Source: an uncultured Rubritalea sp. (GTDB taxonomy: Bacteria > Verrucomicrobiota > Verrucomicrobiia > Verrucomicrobiales > Akkermansiaceae). Taken from it: DNA of 64,000 nt. Position 1 is the stretch's first letter. Each line of letters starts with the position of its first letter. The notes below the pieces were generated by a model. That model was not told the DNA's origin. It worked only from the letters and a program-made list of their open reading frames with translations, and did no database searches. Of the stretch, positions 15,231-24,443 are shown in pieces. Position numbers and translations under genes: made by a program. Location: the NCBI GenBank assembly GCA_937981665.1, contig CALJOJ010000007.1:62001-126000 (forward strand), given 5' to 3'.

Positions 15231-16460
15231 TTAAGCTACAGGAGCCTTATCCAGCTCGAATGCTTCGTGCACAGCGCGGGCTGCATCTTCAATCTTCTCC
15301 TCATCCACAGTGACAGCTACTTTGATCTCAGAAGTAGTGATCATGCCGATGTTGATACCTGCATCACCGAGAGCTTTGAACATTTGGGCAGCTACTCCTA
15401 CGTGAGAGCGCATGCCAATACCTACACATGAAAGCTTAGCTATGCCTGCTTCAGTGAGCATGTCAGAATCTGCACTCAGCTCAGCGATCACCGGCTTAAG
15501 AGCTGCTTGCGCTCTTCCTAAGTCATTACTATGCATCGTGAATGAGTGACGAGCTAGACCATCATAAGCGATGTTAGAAATAATCATATCAATATTCACC
15601 TCAGCATCTGCTAGGCAAGTAAGGATAGTGGCGGACATACCTGGCTCGTCTGGGATACCAGTGATGGTGACTCGGGCTTGTGAGCGCTCTATTGATACGC
15701 CTCTGATGACTACTGCTTCCATTTGATCGTGTTCTTCTTTAACTATTGTTCCTGGATTATTATTGAGGCTGGAGCGGACCTCGAAGACGACTCCATATTT
15801 CTTTGCAAATTCTACTGAGCGTGACTGCATCACTTTCGTGCCTGATGATGCCATCTCTAACATCTCGTCATAAGAGACTTCAGGTAGTTTACGCGCATCC
15901 TTCACTACGCGTGGGTCACTGGTGAACACACCATCCACATCTGTAAGGATCTGGCAGATATCTGCCTTTAGCGCTGATGCCACTGCGATAGCTGTTAGGT
16001 CTGAGCCACCACGACCGAGCGTGTGGATCATTCCGTCGGTACGAAGCCCCTGGAACCCCGCACAGATAATCACCTTACCTTCATCGAGAAATCCTTGCAT
16101 CATTTTAGGATCTATCGCCTCGATCTTACCGCGAGTGTGTGACCCCTTAGTCGTTATTCCTGCCTGACGACCAGTGACTGATACTGCATCTATTCCCATT
16201 TCCATGAGTGCCATGGTCACGAGAGCGATAGACTGCTGCTCACCAGTGGAGAGAAGTACGTCCATTTCACGCTCAAGCGGATCTGAGGAGAGCTCATTAG
16301 CCATAGCGATAAGCTTATCAGTAACTCCGCCCATAGCAGATACAACAGCTACAACTTGGTTCCCCTCTTCACTGAGAGCTTTGATGCGGCTGGCCACATT
16401 ACGAATACGGTCAAGTGACCCTACTGATGTTCCTCCATATTTTTGTACGATGAGTGCCAT
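15231..16460 (-). CDS. lysC: Aspartate kinase (aspartokinase)
   Basis: Phosphorylates aspartate, the first step to lysine/diaminopimelate, threonine and methionine. The 409-residue protein has the amino-acid-kinase domain first (KYGGTSVGS at 7-15, then a GGSDLTA nucleotide motif near 153-160 and TDVDGV near 178). Two C-terminal ACT domains follow (about 265-400; VTITGIPDEPG and SCVGIGMRSHVG), which normally bind lysine and/or threonine for feedback control. The length is that of monofunctional, single-chain aspartokinases. No other diaminopimelate-pathway gene is adjacent; the gene stands alone with its own terminator. Confidence 0.96.
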   Translation of the reverse strand: MALIVQKYGGTSVGSLDRIRNVASRIKALSEEGNQVVAVVSAMGGVTDKLIAMANELSSDPLEREMDVLLSTGEQQSIALVTMALMEMGIDAVSVTGRQAGITTKGSHTRGKIEAIDPKMMQGFLDEGKVIICAGFQGLRTDGMIHTLGRGGSDLTAIAVASALKADICQILTDVDGVFTSDPRVVKDARKLPEVSYDEMLEMASSGTKVMQSRSVEFAKKYGVVFEVRSSLNNNPGTIVKEEHDQMEAVVIRGVSIERSQARVTITGIPDEPGMSATILTCLADAEVNIDMIISNIAYDGLARHSFTMHSNDLGRAQAALKPVIAELSADSDMLTEAGIAKLSCVGIGMRSHVGVAAQMFKALGDAGINIGMITTSEIKVAVTVDEEKIEDAARAVHEAFELDKAPVA

Positions 16461-16596
16461 ATTGATTTGAAAATTTTTCTTAAGGTAGGTGGGAGTAAAT
16501 AGAAAATGATCGATTATGCAAGTACGAGATGAGAAATATTTCTCCCCTGCTGGTATGCTTACATGAGTTAAAATCGTTTATTACTAGGTCTATTTC

Positions 16597-16633
16597 AAAA
16601 AAAGATCCACCCAGAATGCACTGGATGGATCTT
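16597..16633 (-). terminator. Rho-independent terminator after ilvC
   Basis: A 13-bp stem (arms 16602-16614 and 16621-16633, AAGATCCACCCAG against CTGGATGGATCTT) with a 6-base loop, followed on the minus strand by seven T. It lies 27 bases past the ilvC stop. Confidence 0.9.
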
Positions 16634-16659
16634 AGTAAATATTAATGAATCAGCTAAGA

Positions 16660-17706
16660 TTACTTAGAAGCTGAAACGTAAGATGCCTGAGATACGCCTT
16701 TGCCGATCTTAGATGTCTTGATCCAGCTCATTGTACCGCGAAGCTTTTCACCGACCTTCTCGATCTGGTGCTTCTTACCTTCTTCACGGATCTTGTTGAA
16801 ATTCTTACATCCACCTTTGTACTCAGCCATCCACTCTTTAGCGAATTGACCTTTCTCGATGCGCTTCAGCTGAGCAGCCATGCGCTTCTTAACAGACTCA
16901 TTGATAATCTTAGGTCCTACTGTTACGTCACCGTACTCAGCAGTCTCGGAGATAGAGAAGCGCATTCCTGCGATACCGCTTTCAACCATGAGGTCAACGA
17001 TAAGCTTAAGCTCGTGCAAGCACTCAAAGTAAGCCATCTCTGGAGCGTATCCAGCTTCAACGAGAGTCTCGAATCCAGCCTTAACAAGCTCAGATGCACC
17101 ACCACAGAGAACTACTTGCTCACCGAATAGATCAGTAACAGTCTCTTCTTTAAAGTTTGTCTCGAAAACACCAGCGCGTGAGCCACCAATGCCTTTTGCC
17201 CATGCAAGAGCGATGTTCTTAGCTTTACCAGTAGCATCATTCTCGATGGCGATGAGTGTTGGAACACCCTTACCATTTACGTACTGTGAACGAACTGTGT
17301 GACCAGGTCCCTTAGGTGCAACCATGATTACGTTAATGTCATTAGGTACTGAAACGAAACCGAAGTGAACTGCGAAACCGTGACAGAAAATAAGAGTCTG
17401 ACCTGCCTTGAGGTTAGGAGCGATCTCAGCTTCGTACACCTCTGGGATCACTGTGTCTGGAAGAGCGACCATGATAACCTCACAGTTTTTAACTGCGTCA
17501 GCTACAGATGACACTGCGAAGCCTAGCTTCTTAGCTACTGCGTTTGACTTTGATTTTGCGTAAAGACCGATGGTCACGTCGCATCCACTCTCTTTGAGGT
17601 TAAGAGCGTGAGCGTGTCCCTGTGATCCAAAACCAATTACTGCAAGCTTCTTACGCTTAATGCTAGCGAGGTTACAGTCCTTATTTGTATAAATTTTTGC
17701 CGCCAT
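16660..17706 (-). CDS. ilvC: Ketol-acid reductoisomerase (NADP+), class I
   Basis: Second common step of valine, leucine and isoleucine synthesis. The N-terminal Rossmann domain has GFGSQGHAHA (about 26-35), and the cofactor loop LYAKSKSN would decide NADPH/NADH preference. KGPGHTVRSQY and the knotted C-terminal domain with metal-binding acidic residues (FGEQVVLCGGASELV, ETAEYGD) are present. The 348 residues fit the short class I form. It stands apart from ilvB/ilvN and leu genes, flanked by its own terminator, so it is probably transcribed alone. Confidence 0.96.
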   Translation of the reverse strand: MAAKIYTNKDCNLASIKRKKLAVIGFGSQGHAHALNLKESGCDVTIGLYAKSKSNAVAKKLGFAVSSVADAVKNCEVIMVALPDTVIPEVYEAEIAPNLKAGQTLIFCHGFAVHFGFVSVPNDINVIMVAPKGPGHTVRSQYVNGKGVPTLIAIENDATGKAKNIALAWAKGIGGSRAGVFETNFKEETVTDLFGEQVVLCGGASELVKAGFETLVEAGYAPEMAYFECLHELKLIVDLMVESGIAGMRFSISETAEYGDVTVGPKIINESVKKRMAAQLKRIEKGQFAKEWMAEYKGGCKNFNKIREEGKKHQIEKVGEKLRGTMSWIKTSKIGKGVSQASYVSASK

Positions 17707-17931
17707 CTGAATGAATGTATAATGTAGTTAGTATCCGCCTAGTGTAGGTTATTTCTGATTGAAATCGGATGTAGATCACCTGCATAGATGCATTTACTAC
17801 TAAAAGTCAAGTCATTCGAGTAAGTAATCAATAAAAAGCTCTGTATTATTATCTTCTCTCCTCACATTTACAGTTGCCCCTGACCGATCTTTATTCATAG
17901 CATCGCCAACATCGAAAACCTAAGCACTCTA

Positions 17932-18492
17932 ATGACCCAAACACTGCCTGACTCCTTGGAAAAACTCGAACCCATTCCTCTTAGAAAACATCTCTTTAGT
18001 TCACTAAAAAAACGCCCGAAACGTATCGTGTTTACCGAAGGTGAAGATGTTCGCGTTCTAAAGGCGCCTGGACAACTAGTAGAGAAATTAGTCATCGCTC
18101 CTATTCTATTAGGAAACAAGACATGCATGAAGGCAGTAGCTCTCGTAAACAAGATCGACACAACGTTCACCCACATGCTAACCCCCACAGAAGCAGCCGA
18201 ACTCCCCCTTTTCTGTGAGCGCTTAGATAACTTTCCTAAATACCAAGATACAGCTGCGTCGCAGCGGCAAGAGCTACTTTCTCGCACGCATAAATTCTCA
18301 GCCATGATCGTCCAGTATGGACAGGCTGACGGAATCGTAGCTGGCGCAAACAGTTTCAGTACCTTAATTAAAGGGCTTGAGCGACACGCTACTCAAGTAC
18401 CAGTCACAGCGAGTGTGGATATGATTATTGGCACAGACGCACTTGTGGCTTGCGAATCTGTAAAATACAGAGAACTCTACCCCGAAGACTAA
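17932..18492 (+). CDS. Half-length phosphate acetyl/butyryltransferase-like protein
   Basis: The first ~150 of 186 residues resemble the N-terminal half of the PTA_PTB family: RIVFTEGEDVRVLKA (about 31-45), IAPILLGN, and GQADGIVAGANSFSTL (about 127-142), where the family has GxADGMVSGA. The ~150 C-terminal residues that complete the active site in Pta are missing, and the frame ends at a stop six bases before tmk. Some conserved positions are altered (APG where AAR is usual). It could be a truncated, decaying pta, or a short family member with another role. It probably shares a transcript with tmk. Confidence 0.6.
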   Translation: MTQTLPDSLEKLEPIPLRKHLFSSLKKRPKRIVFTEGEDVRVLKAPGQLVEKLVIAPILLGNKTCMKAVALVNKIDTTFTHMLTPTEAAELPLFCERLDNFPKYQDTAASQRQELLSRTHKFSAMIVQYGQADGIVAGANSFSTLIKGLERHATQVPVTASVDMIIGTDALVACESVKYRELYPED

Positions 18493-18498
18493 ATTCTT

Positions 18499-19110
18499 AT
18501 GAACCGTAGCGACTCAGGATTATTTATAGTTATCGAAGGAATCGATGGCACAGGCAAATCTACTCAAGCAAAAATGCTCCAGCAAGCACTCCAGCAGGCT
18601 GGCCATACCGTCATTCTAGATCACGAACCGTCAGATGGTCCCTACGGAAAAATTCTCCGTGATAGCGCCACTACTGGGAGACTCTCCCCACAAGAAGAAC
18701 TAGACTTATTTCATAAGGACAGAAAACATCATGTCGATGAGCTCATCATGCCTGCTCTTCAGCGTGATGAGACAGTAGTTCTTGATCGTTACTATTTCTC
18801 CACCATGGCATACCAGGGGCAGCGAGGATTTGATAAAGACGAGATCCGCGAAACAAATCTCAGCTTCGCGCCAAATCCAGATATTCTCTTCATACTTGAT
18901 CTAGATGTAGATCAGGCGAGAGAACGAATCGGTATAAGAGGAGACACGACCAATGAATTTGAGAAACGTGATGCTCTTCAATACTGCCGTGATACTTTTC
19001 TAAGCGTACGCCATGAAGACTTCGCGCATGTGATTGACTCCTCACAAAGCATTGAGCAGATGCACCAAGAAATGCTAAGCATCGCACTCGCTAAAAAAGC
19101 AACTTTATAA
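18499..19110 (+). CDS. tmk: Thymidylate kinase (dTMP kinase)
   Basis: Phosphorylates dTMP to dTDP for DNA synthesis. A P-loop GIDGTGKST sits at about 14-22, the DR(Y/H) substrate motif appears as LDRYYFST (about 94-101), and a short LID region lies around RIGIRGDTTNEFEKRD. Length (203) is normal. It follows the Pta-like gene by six bases, so translation may be coupled. The 3' end faces the DUF58 operon with only a 7-base gap. Confidence 0.88.
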   Translation: MNRSDSGLFIVIEGIDGTGKSTQAKMLQQALQQAGHTVILDHEPSDGPYGKILRDSATTGRLSPQEELDLFHKDRKHHVDELIMPALQRDETVVLDRYYFSTMAYQGQRGFDKDEIRETNLSFAPNPDILFILDLDVDQARERIGIRGDTTNEFEKRDALQYCRDTFLSVRHEDFAHVIDSSQSIEQMHQEMLSIALAKKATL

Positions 19111-19117
19111 GCTAGAC

Positions 19118-20569
19118 TTATACTCCCTCTCGGTCAGCCAGATAACGGTTAGCGAGAGCTACTGGGAGATCTTGAGCTGTAGCGTCCACGGTATTTATTC
19201 CATAACTCTCTAGTTTAGCCATCACCGCACGTCTCTCATCTAGATACATCTGGGTGGCTCCTAATGTCAGAGCATCATCGAGACCAGTCACCTCTTTATC
19301 ATAACGATCTAGAATTTCCTTCTCCTGTAAGTTCACCACCATCACAACGTGCTTCTGGCGAATCTTACGCAATGGAGCAATCAGCTCCTCACCATCTTCA
19401 CCACGGACATTTGTCAGGACAATCACGAGTGACCTTCTACGCTGATGTGTGAGCAGCCTCTCCGCCGCCTCCGAGAAGTCACTTGGACTAGGAGTCGTCT
19501 TATAATTATATAGATGATTCAACAACGTGGTCATCGACTGTATCCCCTTCACTGGCGGAAGCCAGCGCTGAGTCCCGCCAAAGCTAAGCACCCCAACATT
19601 ATCGCCCTGCCTAAGAGCCACGTAGGAGAGTAAAAGCATCGCATTCAGACAATGATCAAACTGAGGAACCCCTTGATCAACAGCTCGCATTCTTCTGCCA
19701 CAGTCCAGCAGCAAAATCACACTCTGATCTTTTTGTTCCTGATACTCTCTACTGATCAATGAACGTTTTTTAGATGAAGCCTTCCAGTCAATCTGAGAAA
19801 GCATATCTCCCAGCTGGTAATCTCTCAGCTGATGAAATTCCTTACTCATCCCCACACGGTTCTTCATTACGATCCCCATCTGCTCGGGGCTACTCTCCAT
19901 CGTTAGCAGAGCATATCTAACAATCGGCTCGTAGTTCGGGTAAACCTTAGTTTTCTCAAGCTCACCAGTTCTAACCTGTCGGGACCATATACCTAACACC
20001 GTCTGGTATTCTATGTATGACTGCTCTATCGTGGCATCACCACGCTCGATAAACTCTAGCGGATAAGTCACTTTATTATAACCTCGAGCCGGCAATTTTC
20101 CAGACCACGGAAGCACTTGGCATATTGCCTCGGCAGGTAGACCATCATGGAAATCTATATAAAGCGGGAATGCCGAACAGTTAGAAATTTTCACCTCTAT
20201 CTCACTACTCACACCACTCGCAAAACGAGTCGGAACTTCACGAGTAGACTGAGGCACTGGCTGCAGCATGAGAAAAGCAAAATCTAAAACTACCAAAGCG
20301 ACAAAAAACAGTAAGCCATAACCGCAAACCATACCAAGAACAGAGTCCAAGACGCCTGACTCACCATCACCAGCGAAAGTAACTAACTGCCACGCCACCC
20401 ATACCACTATCCATAGCGATATACCCAATATGATTTTCTGGGTAGGCCGCACATGAAGCTGGCTCCACATCACTGTGCACACCAAAATCGGTGTCACTAT
20501 AAAGAGTGCCAGGTTCTTAAAAAACTCCAGATAAACTGCAGCTAGTAGGATGGAATTTTCTTCTAACAA
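19118..20569 (-). CDS. DUF58 membrane protein, last gene of a MoxR-type operon
   Basis: A 483-residue membrane-anchored protein. Two or three N-terminal transmembrane segments (about 15-33, 46-65, 80-103) precede a beta-rich stretch. The DUF58 signature follows: REY-type pattern LRDYQLGD, IDWKASSKKRSLISREY (about 249-276), then a VWA-like region starting ILLLDCGRRM (285-294), in which the MIDAS serines are absent. DUF58 proteins usually pair with a MoxR AAA+ ATPase, here 18 bases upstream. The role is envelope-associated and unproven; the MoxR chaperone probably remodels or loads metal into the VWA partner. Confidence 0.88.
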   Translation of the reverse strand: MLEENSILLAAVYLEFFKNLALFIVTPILVCTVMWSQLHVRPTQKIILGISLWIVVWVAWQLVTFAGDGESGVLDSVLGMVCGYGLLFFVALVVLDFAFLMLQPVPQSTREVPTRFASGVSSEIEVKISNCSAFPLYIDFHDGLPAEAICQVLPWSGKLPARGYNKVTYPLEFIERGDATIEQSYIEYQTVLGIWSRQVRTGELEKTKVYPNYEPIVRYALLTMESSPEQMGIVMKNRVGMSKEFHQLRDYQLGDMLSQIDWKASSKKRSLISREYQEQKDQSVILLLDCGRRMRAVDQGVPQFDHCLNAMLLLSYVALRQGDNVGVLSFGGTQRWLPPVKGIQSMTTLLNHLYNYKTTPSPSDFSEAAERLLTHQRRRSLVIVLTNVRGEDGEELIAPLRKIRQKHVVMVVNLQEKEILDRYDKEVTGLDDALTLGATQMYLDERRAVMAKLESYGINTVDATAQDLPVALANRYLADREGV

Positions 20570-20587
20570 AATAATCTCACGCTTAAT

Positions 20588-21628
20588 TTAGACTCGTGGC
20601 GCTTCCACATTCTCAATGATCGTATTTAATGCTTCATCCACATTCTGACCACTGATCGCAAGCTCAGCCGCTAGTTGGATTCTGTGTCGAAGCACAGGAA
20701 TAGCCGCATACTTAACATCATCTGGAGTAACAAAATCTCTACCGGACATCACCGCTACCGCCTTACCCACCTTGATCAGACTGATAGCTCCACGTGTACC
20801 AGCCCCAAGACTAATCCCCTGCGCATTACGAGTGGCTCGGCATATATTCACCGCATATTGGACCACCTCTTCCACACAGCGCACTTCAGTGACACGCTTC
20901 TGAGCTACCACGATAGTCTGTGGATCACAGATTGTTTCCACCTCAGTTGCATTCAGACCACTACCACTAGTCACCTGATTCACCACAGTAGCCTCATCCT
21001 GCTCATTAGGGTAATCTATGATCACCTTCATCAAGAATCTATCAAGCTGAGCTTCAGGAAGCGGATAAGTCCCTTCTTGTTCGATCGGGTTCTGAGTAGC
21101 TAGAGTCATAAAAGGAGAGTCTAACTCATGAGATGTCCCATCAATAGTCACCTGCTGTTCAGCCATCACCTCTAACAACGCTGCCTGAGTTTTTGCCGGT
21201 GCACGGTTGATTTCATCTGCTAAAAGTAAATTTGTGAACACTGGTCCCTTCTTCACCTGAAACGTCTGACTCTGCATATCGTAGAGAGTGAAGCCGGTCA
21301 CATCACTCGGCATAAGATCAGGGGTGAACTGAATACGGCGAAAATCACCACCAAAAGTACTCGCTAGAGCCACCACCAAATGCGTTTTACCTAGACCAGG
21401 CTTACCTTCTAACAGTAAATGTCCACTAGCTAGAAATGTCGCCAGCACCTGGTCCACCACCACATCTTGACCGAAGAACACACGCTTAAGCTGTTCTCTA
21501 ATCTGGCTCACCAGTAGCTTCACTGGATCTTCAGCTACAGGAGCTGCCAATGATGGTCTTGACTCTACATTCTCTGGGGCACCTGCATTCAGCTCACCTC
21601 CACTTTGGGTTTCTTCGTATTCATTCAT
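20588..21628 (-). CDS. MoxR-family AAA+ ATPase
   Basis: Cytoplasmic chaperone-type ATPase. About 35 low-complexity N-terminal residues precede the AAA_3 domain: Walker A GKPGLGKT (75-82), DLMPSDVTG, Walker B LLADEINRAPAKTQ, the sensor-1 block LATQNPIEQEGTYPLPEAQLDRFL, and a C-terminal lid ending before VEAPRV. Its ATG overlaps the stop of the upstream DUF4350 gene by four bases (ATGA), a sign of translational coupling. This is the first of two MoxR proteins in the window. Confidence 0.93.
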   Translation of the reverse strand: MNEYEETQSGGELNAGAPENVESRPSLAAPVAEDPVKLLVSQIREQLKRVFFGQDVVVDQVLATFLASGHLLLEGKPGLGKTHLVVALASTFGGDFRRIQFTPDLMPSDVTGFTLYDMQSQTFQVKKGPVFTNLLLADEINRAPAKTQAALLEVMAEQQVTIDGTSHELDSPFMTLATQNPIEQEGTYPLPEAQLDRFLMKVIIDYPNEQDEATVVNQVTSGSGLNATEVETICDPQTIVVAQKRVTEVRCVEEVVQYAVNICRATRNAQGISLGAGTRGAISLIKVGKAVAVMSGRDFVTPDDVKYAAIPVLRHRIQLAAELAISGQNVDEALNTIIENVEAPRV

Positions 21629-22866
21629 AATGATTTCAATATGGTTTGTAAATTTTTAGTGACCCTGACCATGTCGCCAGCATCATTAATACCTTTCCTA
21701 GAAATAGCCTCAATAACCTCCTCCACTCCTAAGCCACTTTTCTCTGCAAAGCTTTCGATAAGTAACTCATCTGAGTCCCCCTCAGAGTTAAACATCCCAC
21801 TCGCTCGGAATAAATTATCTCTCATTGCGGTAAGCAGCACATAAGCACCCTTGTACGTCCAGAGGAAGCGGCCGGTGTTAGAAACAGCCTGTGCATAGTC
21901 TCTAGCGTGGCCTTCTCTTATTTCTAATAATGGCCCAAACCTCGGTATATTCTTCCACAACCAAAAGACCAATAAGAAGAACACTCCTAACAACGCAGGC
22001 CCAGCATAATTCCCCATAAGCGACCAAAAACCTCTGCGATTACCATAGCAAAAGATAATCTCGCCATAACTATCGTAACTATCATCTTTCATCAGCTCTA
22101 ACATCTCAGCATGATCATTCATACCGATGTATGCATTTCTAAAAAGTCTGCTTTCTGTGATAAAATAAATTTTCCCCGCACCATGCTGTAGTCCCAGAAA
22201 ACGATGGTAATCACCTTCCTGATATAAATCATCATCAGATAGCTCCCCATCATACTCGATCACATGAGTACCACCTATTTTTAGATGTAGTTTCTTATCA
22301 GAATAATCATCGATTGGAATATACACATCCTCTACAAGAGGTAACTCATCACCTAGCACTACAGGGTCCTTTGGCTTACTATAGTAGTGATCTCCTCCTG
22401 TAGTCTTACCACTAGGCTCATCGACTAAACGAACATCCATCTTCTCTAACAGATATAACTTGGCCTCCCTACTCTCGTTATCAACCTTCCAGCTATCGTC
22501 CCATGAATCAGTATCATGATCACACCCTTCGCCAACATCGACCCAGTACTTATCGCCACGCTGAAGCAAGCAGACATAGACGCCTCCATCACTCACCCAG
22601 TTCAGCATCTTATCCACCATGAACTCAGAACTCAGAGCTGATGCAGGAGAGACTACCATCGCTACTTCATAGTCATACTTCACGAAGCCATTACGGACTT
22701 TCACTTCACCTTCATGAGTATCTCGTAATAGTTCTTGAGCAGCTAAATATGGGTTCAGCTTCGCCTTCCCCTTATATCCATCTGTGTGGTCTGTTATCAC
22801 CACAGTTCTTTCACCACAACAAGTTAGAAAACAGAGTACCATCATTAGCAATAACCGCTTCATCAT
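21625..22866 (-). CDS. DUF4350-type membrane protein
   Basis: A 413-residue protein with an N-terminal hydrophobic segment (residues 4-16) next to two cysteines. It could be a lipoprotein signal, but the residue before each cysteine does not fit the lipobox well. An extracytoplasmic domain has the DUF4350-like strands YDYEVAMVVSP and MVDKMLNWVSDGGVYVCL. A transmembrane segment follows at about 285-305, then a cytoplasmic tail with NIPRFGPLLE and GRFLWTYKGAYVLLTAMRDN. Family position is inferred from this layout and from the neighbours: four-base overlaps with both the MoxR and DUF4129 genes. Confidence 0.75.
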   Translation of the reverse strand: MMKRLLLMMVLCFLTCCGERTVVITDHTDGYKGKAKLNPYLAAQELLRDTHEGEVKVRNGFVKYDYEVAMVVSPASALSSEFMVDKMLNWVSDGGVYVCLLQRGDKYWVDVGEGCDHDTDSWDDSWKVDNESREAKLYLLEKMDVRLVDEPSGKTTGGDHYYSKPKDPVVLGDELPLVEDVYIPIDDYSDKKLHLKIGGTHVIEYDGELSDDDLYQEGDYHRFLGLQHGAGKIYFITESRLFRNAYIGMNDHAEMLELMKDDSYDSYGEIIFCYGNRRGFWSLMGNYAGPALLGVFFLLVFWLWKNIPRFGPLLEIREGHARDYAQAVSNTGRFLWTYKGAYVLLTAMRDNLFRASGMFNSEGDSDELLIESFAEKSGLGVEEVIEAISRKGINDAGDMVRVTKNLQTILKSL

Positions 22867-24443
22867 TTCAGACCTCCATTCTTGATTCCTTTTTCAAAAG
22901 GCCAGTGATCGCACATCTCTAACACCTCAGCCTCTGATGGTAAATTCTCACCATAAGCTAATGTCACCCATGAGCTTGTTAGACCGGCAAAAAACTGACC
23001 TTTCCCCTCATCGATATCTTTGGCAAGAACACGTCTAACACAATCATTCTCCGTATCACTCTCCACTATCGGCACACGTCCCTGATTCACCATCCATGAA
23101 ATAGCACCACGGTACAGCAGACTCATCGCGGTATGGTGCTCTCCGCGAAACCAAGCATCACGCGCTTCGTCAGACAGAGCTTTAGGTAAGCTCTCAGGAG
23201 TCACATCCATTCCCATCACAGACTTCACAGCTGGCAGCTCATCAGGTTCAGCTAAACTATTAGTCTTATTTAAAGCATGCTTATTCTTAATGATCACCCA
23301 GATAAGTAGAGCCACTAAAGCCACCACCATCACCCAGAAAATAATTAAGAAAAACCCCTCAAAAATAAACGATGCTCCACCGCCACTTCCAGAGCCAAAT
23401 AATGAACCCGAGGAAGAAGAACTAGTTGAGCTGCTAGAACTTGATTTCTTTTTACTCTTATAGCTCTTTTCCTGACGCTTATGCACAGTGTATTCATCCC
23501 CACTAAGGATCCGTTCTACTCGTTTTTTAGCAGCACTCTTATCTTCACTATCACTCAGAGCTTCTGCTATTGGGGAGGAAAATAAAGTCAACCCGATCCC
23601 CATCATCGCTAGTAGCATACCCTTACCCTTCTTAACATCAGAAGCGACATCATCTTTTCTTTCTCTAAAATTCACCTTTAGCCTCTCTGATAACCGCTTA
23701 AAGGAAAGCTCGATGTCCCAGCCTTCGGTAAGAGTCCGGCTATTCACATACATCGCAAAGCCTGCTCCGACATATAACGGCTCAATGAGCGTAACTCCTA
23801 CAGCGTAAAACAACAAGAACAGCCAGCCAGCAGATGACTCCTCACTATAGATAGTCAGATCCTCAAAAAACATCTCCATCAGCTCATTCTCACCATAGAA
23901 CTGGTACACCATCATGATGAAAAACCAGCAAGACATAACGATCACTAGCACCATAAGAAATGCAACCAGAGACGCTTGAGTCGCACCATCTCCACCGTTT
24001 CTTAAAAGTAAATTCACCCTAGCCTTATAAGTAGCGCCCTTCAAGCCTTCAAGCTGAGTTACCGGCATGGATAGACCGCGCGTCACAGAAAACCTACCAA
24101 ATATCCCCTTCCAGCTATTCCCAAACAGCATACTAGGCCACGCCTTGATCACCTGCCAAGCTGTCACTTTTTCACCGAACAACTCTCGACTTACCACATG
24201 TAATGGCAGCCTTCCCATGATCCCCAGTGATAACCAAATCAACACAAATGACCACCATACATGCCAGCCACCATCACAAATCATCCCCAGACCAATGACC
24301 CCAAGTGCCCACAGCGGCCAGACACAAACCATCCATGCAAGCAGGATAGGTCCATAGCTTCTACGAGCCATCGCACATCCTAAGTCTATGCTCTCCCATC
24401 TCGATCTAGGACGGATCTTTGCCGTGACATCTTCTAACTTCAT
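22863..24443 (-). CDS. Multi-pass membrane protein with C-terminal DUF4129 domain
   Basis: A 526-residue membrane protein. About five or six hydrophobic segments occupy residues 30-235, and another spans about 353-382. A low-complexity Ser/Gly stretch (about 325-352) precedes the last membrane span. The cytoplasmic C-terminus carries the DUF4129 pattern: EARDAWFRGEHHTAMSLLYRGA, then ENDCVRR and WVTLAYG. DUF4129 proteins are regularly encoded with MoxR, DUF58 and DUF4350. Overlaps both neighbouring genes by four bases. Function unknown. Confidence 0.8.
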   Translation of the reverse strand: MKLEDVTAKIRPRSRWESIDLGCAMARRSYGPILLAWMVCVWPLWALGVIGLGMICDGGWHVWWSFVLIWLSLGIMGRLPLHVVSRELFGEKVTAWQVIKAWPSMLFGNSWKGIFGRFSVTRGLSMPVTQLEGLKGATYKARVNLLLRNGGDGATQASLVAFLMVLVIVMSCWFFIMMVYQFYGENELMEMFFEDLTIYSEESSAGWLFLLFYAVGVTLIEPLYVGAGFAMYVNSRTLTEGWDIELSFKRLSERLKVNFRERKDDVASDVKKGKGMLLAMMGIGLTLFSSPIAEALSDSEDKSAAKKRVERILSGDEYTVHKRQEKSYKSKKKSSSSSSTSSSSSGSLFGSGSGGGASFIFEGFFLIIFWVMVVALVALLIWVIIKNKHALNKTNSLAEPDELPAVKSVMGMDVTPESLPKALSDEARDAWFRGEHHTAMSLLYRGAISWMVNQGRVPIVESDTENDCVRRVLAKDIDEGKGQFFAGLTSSWVTLAYGENLPSEAEVLEMCDHWPFEKGIKNGGLK

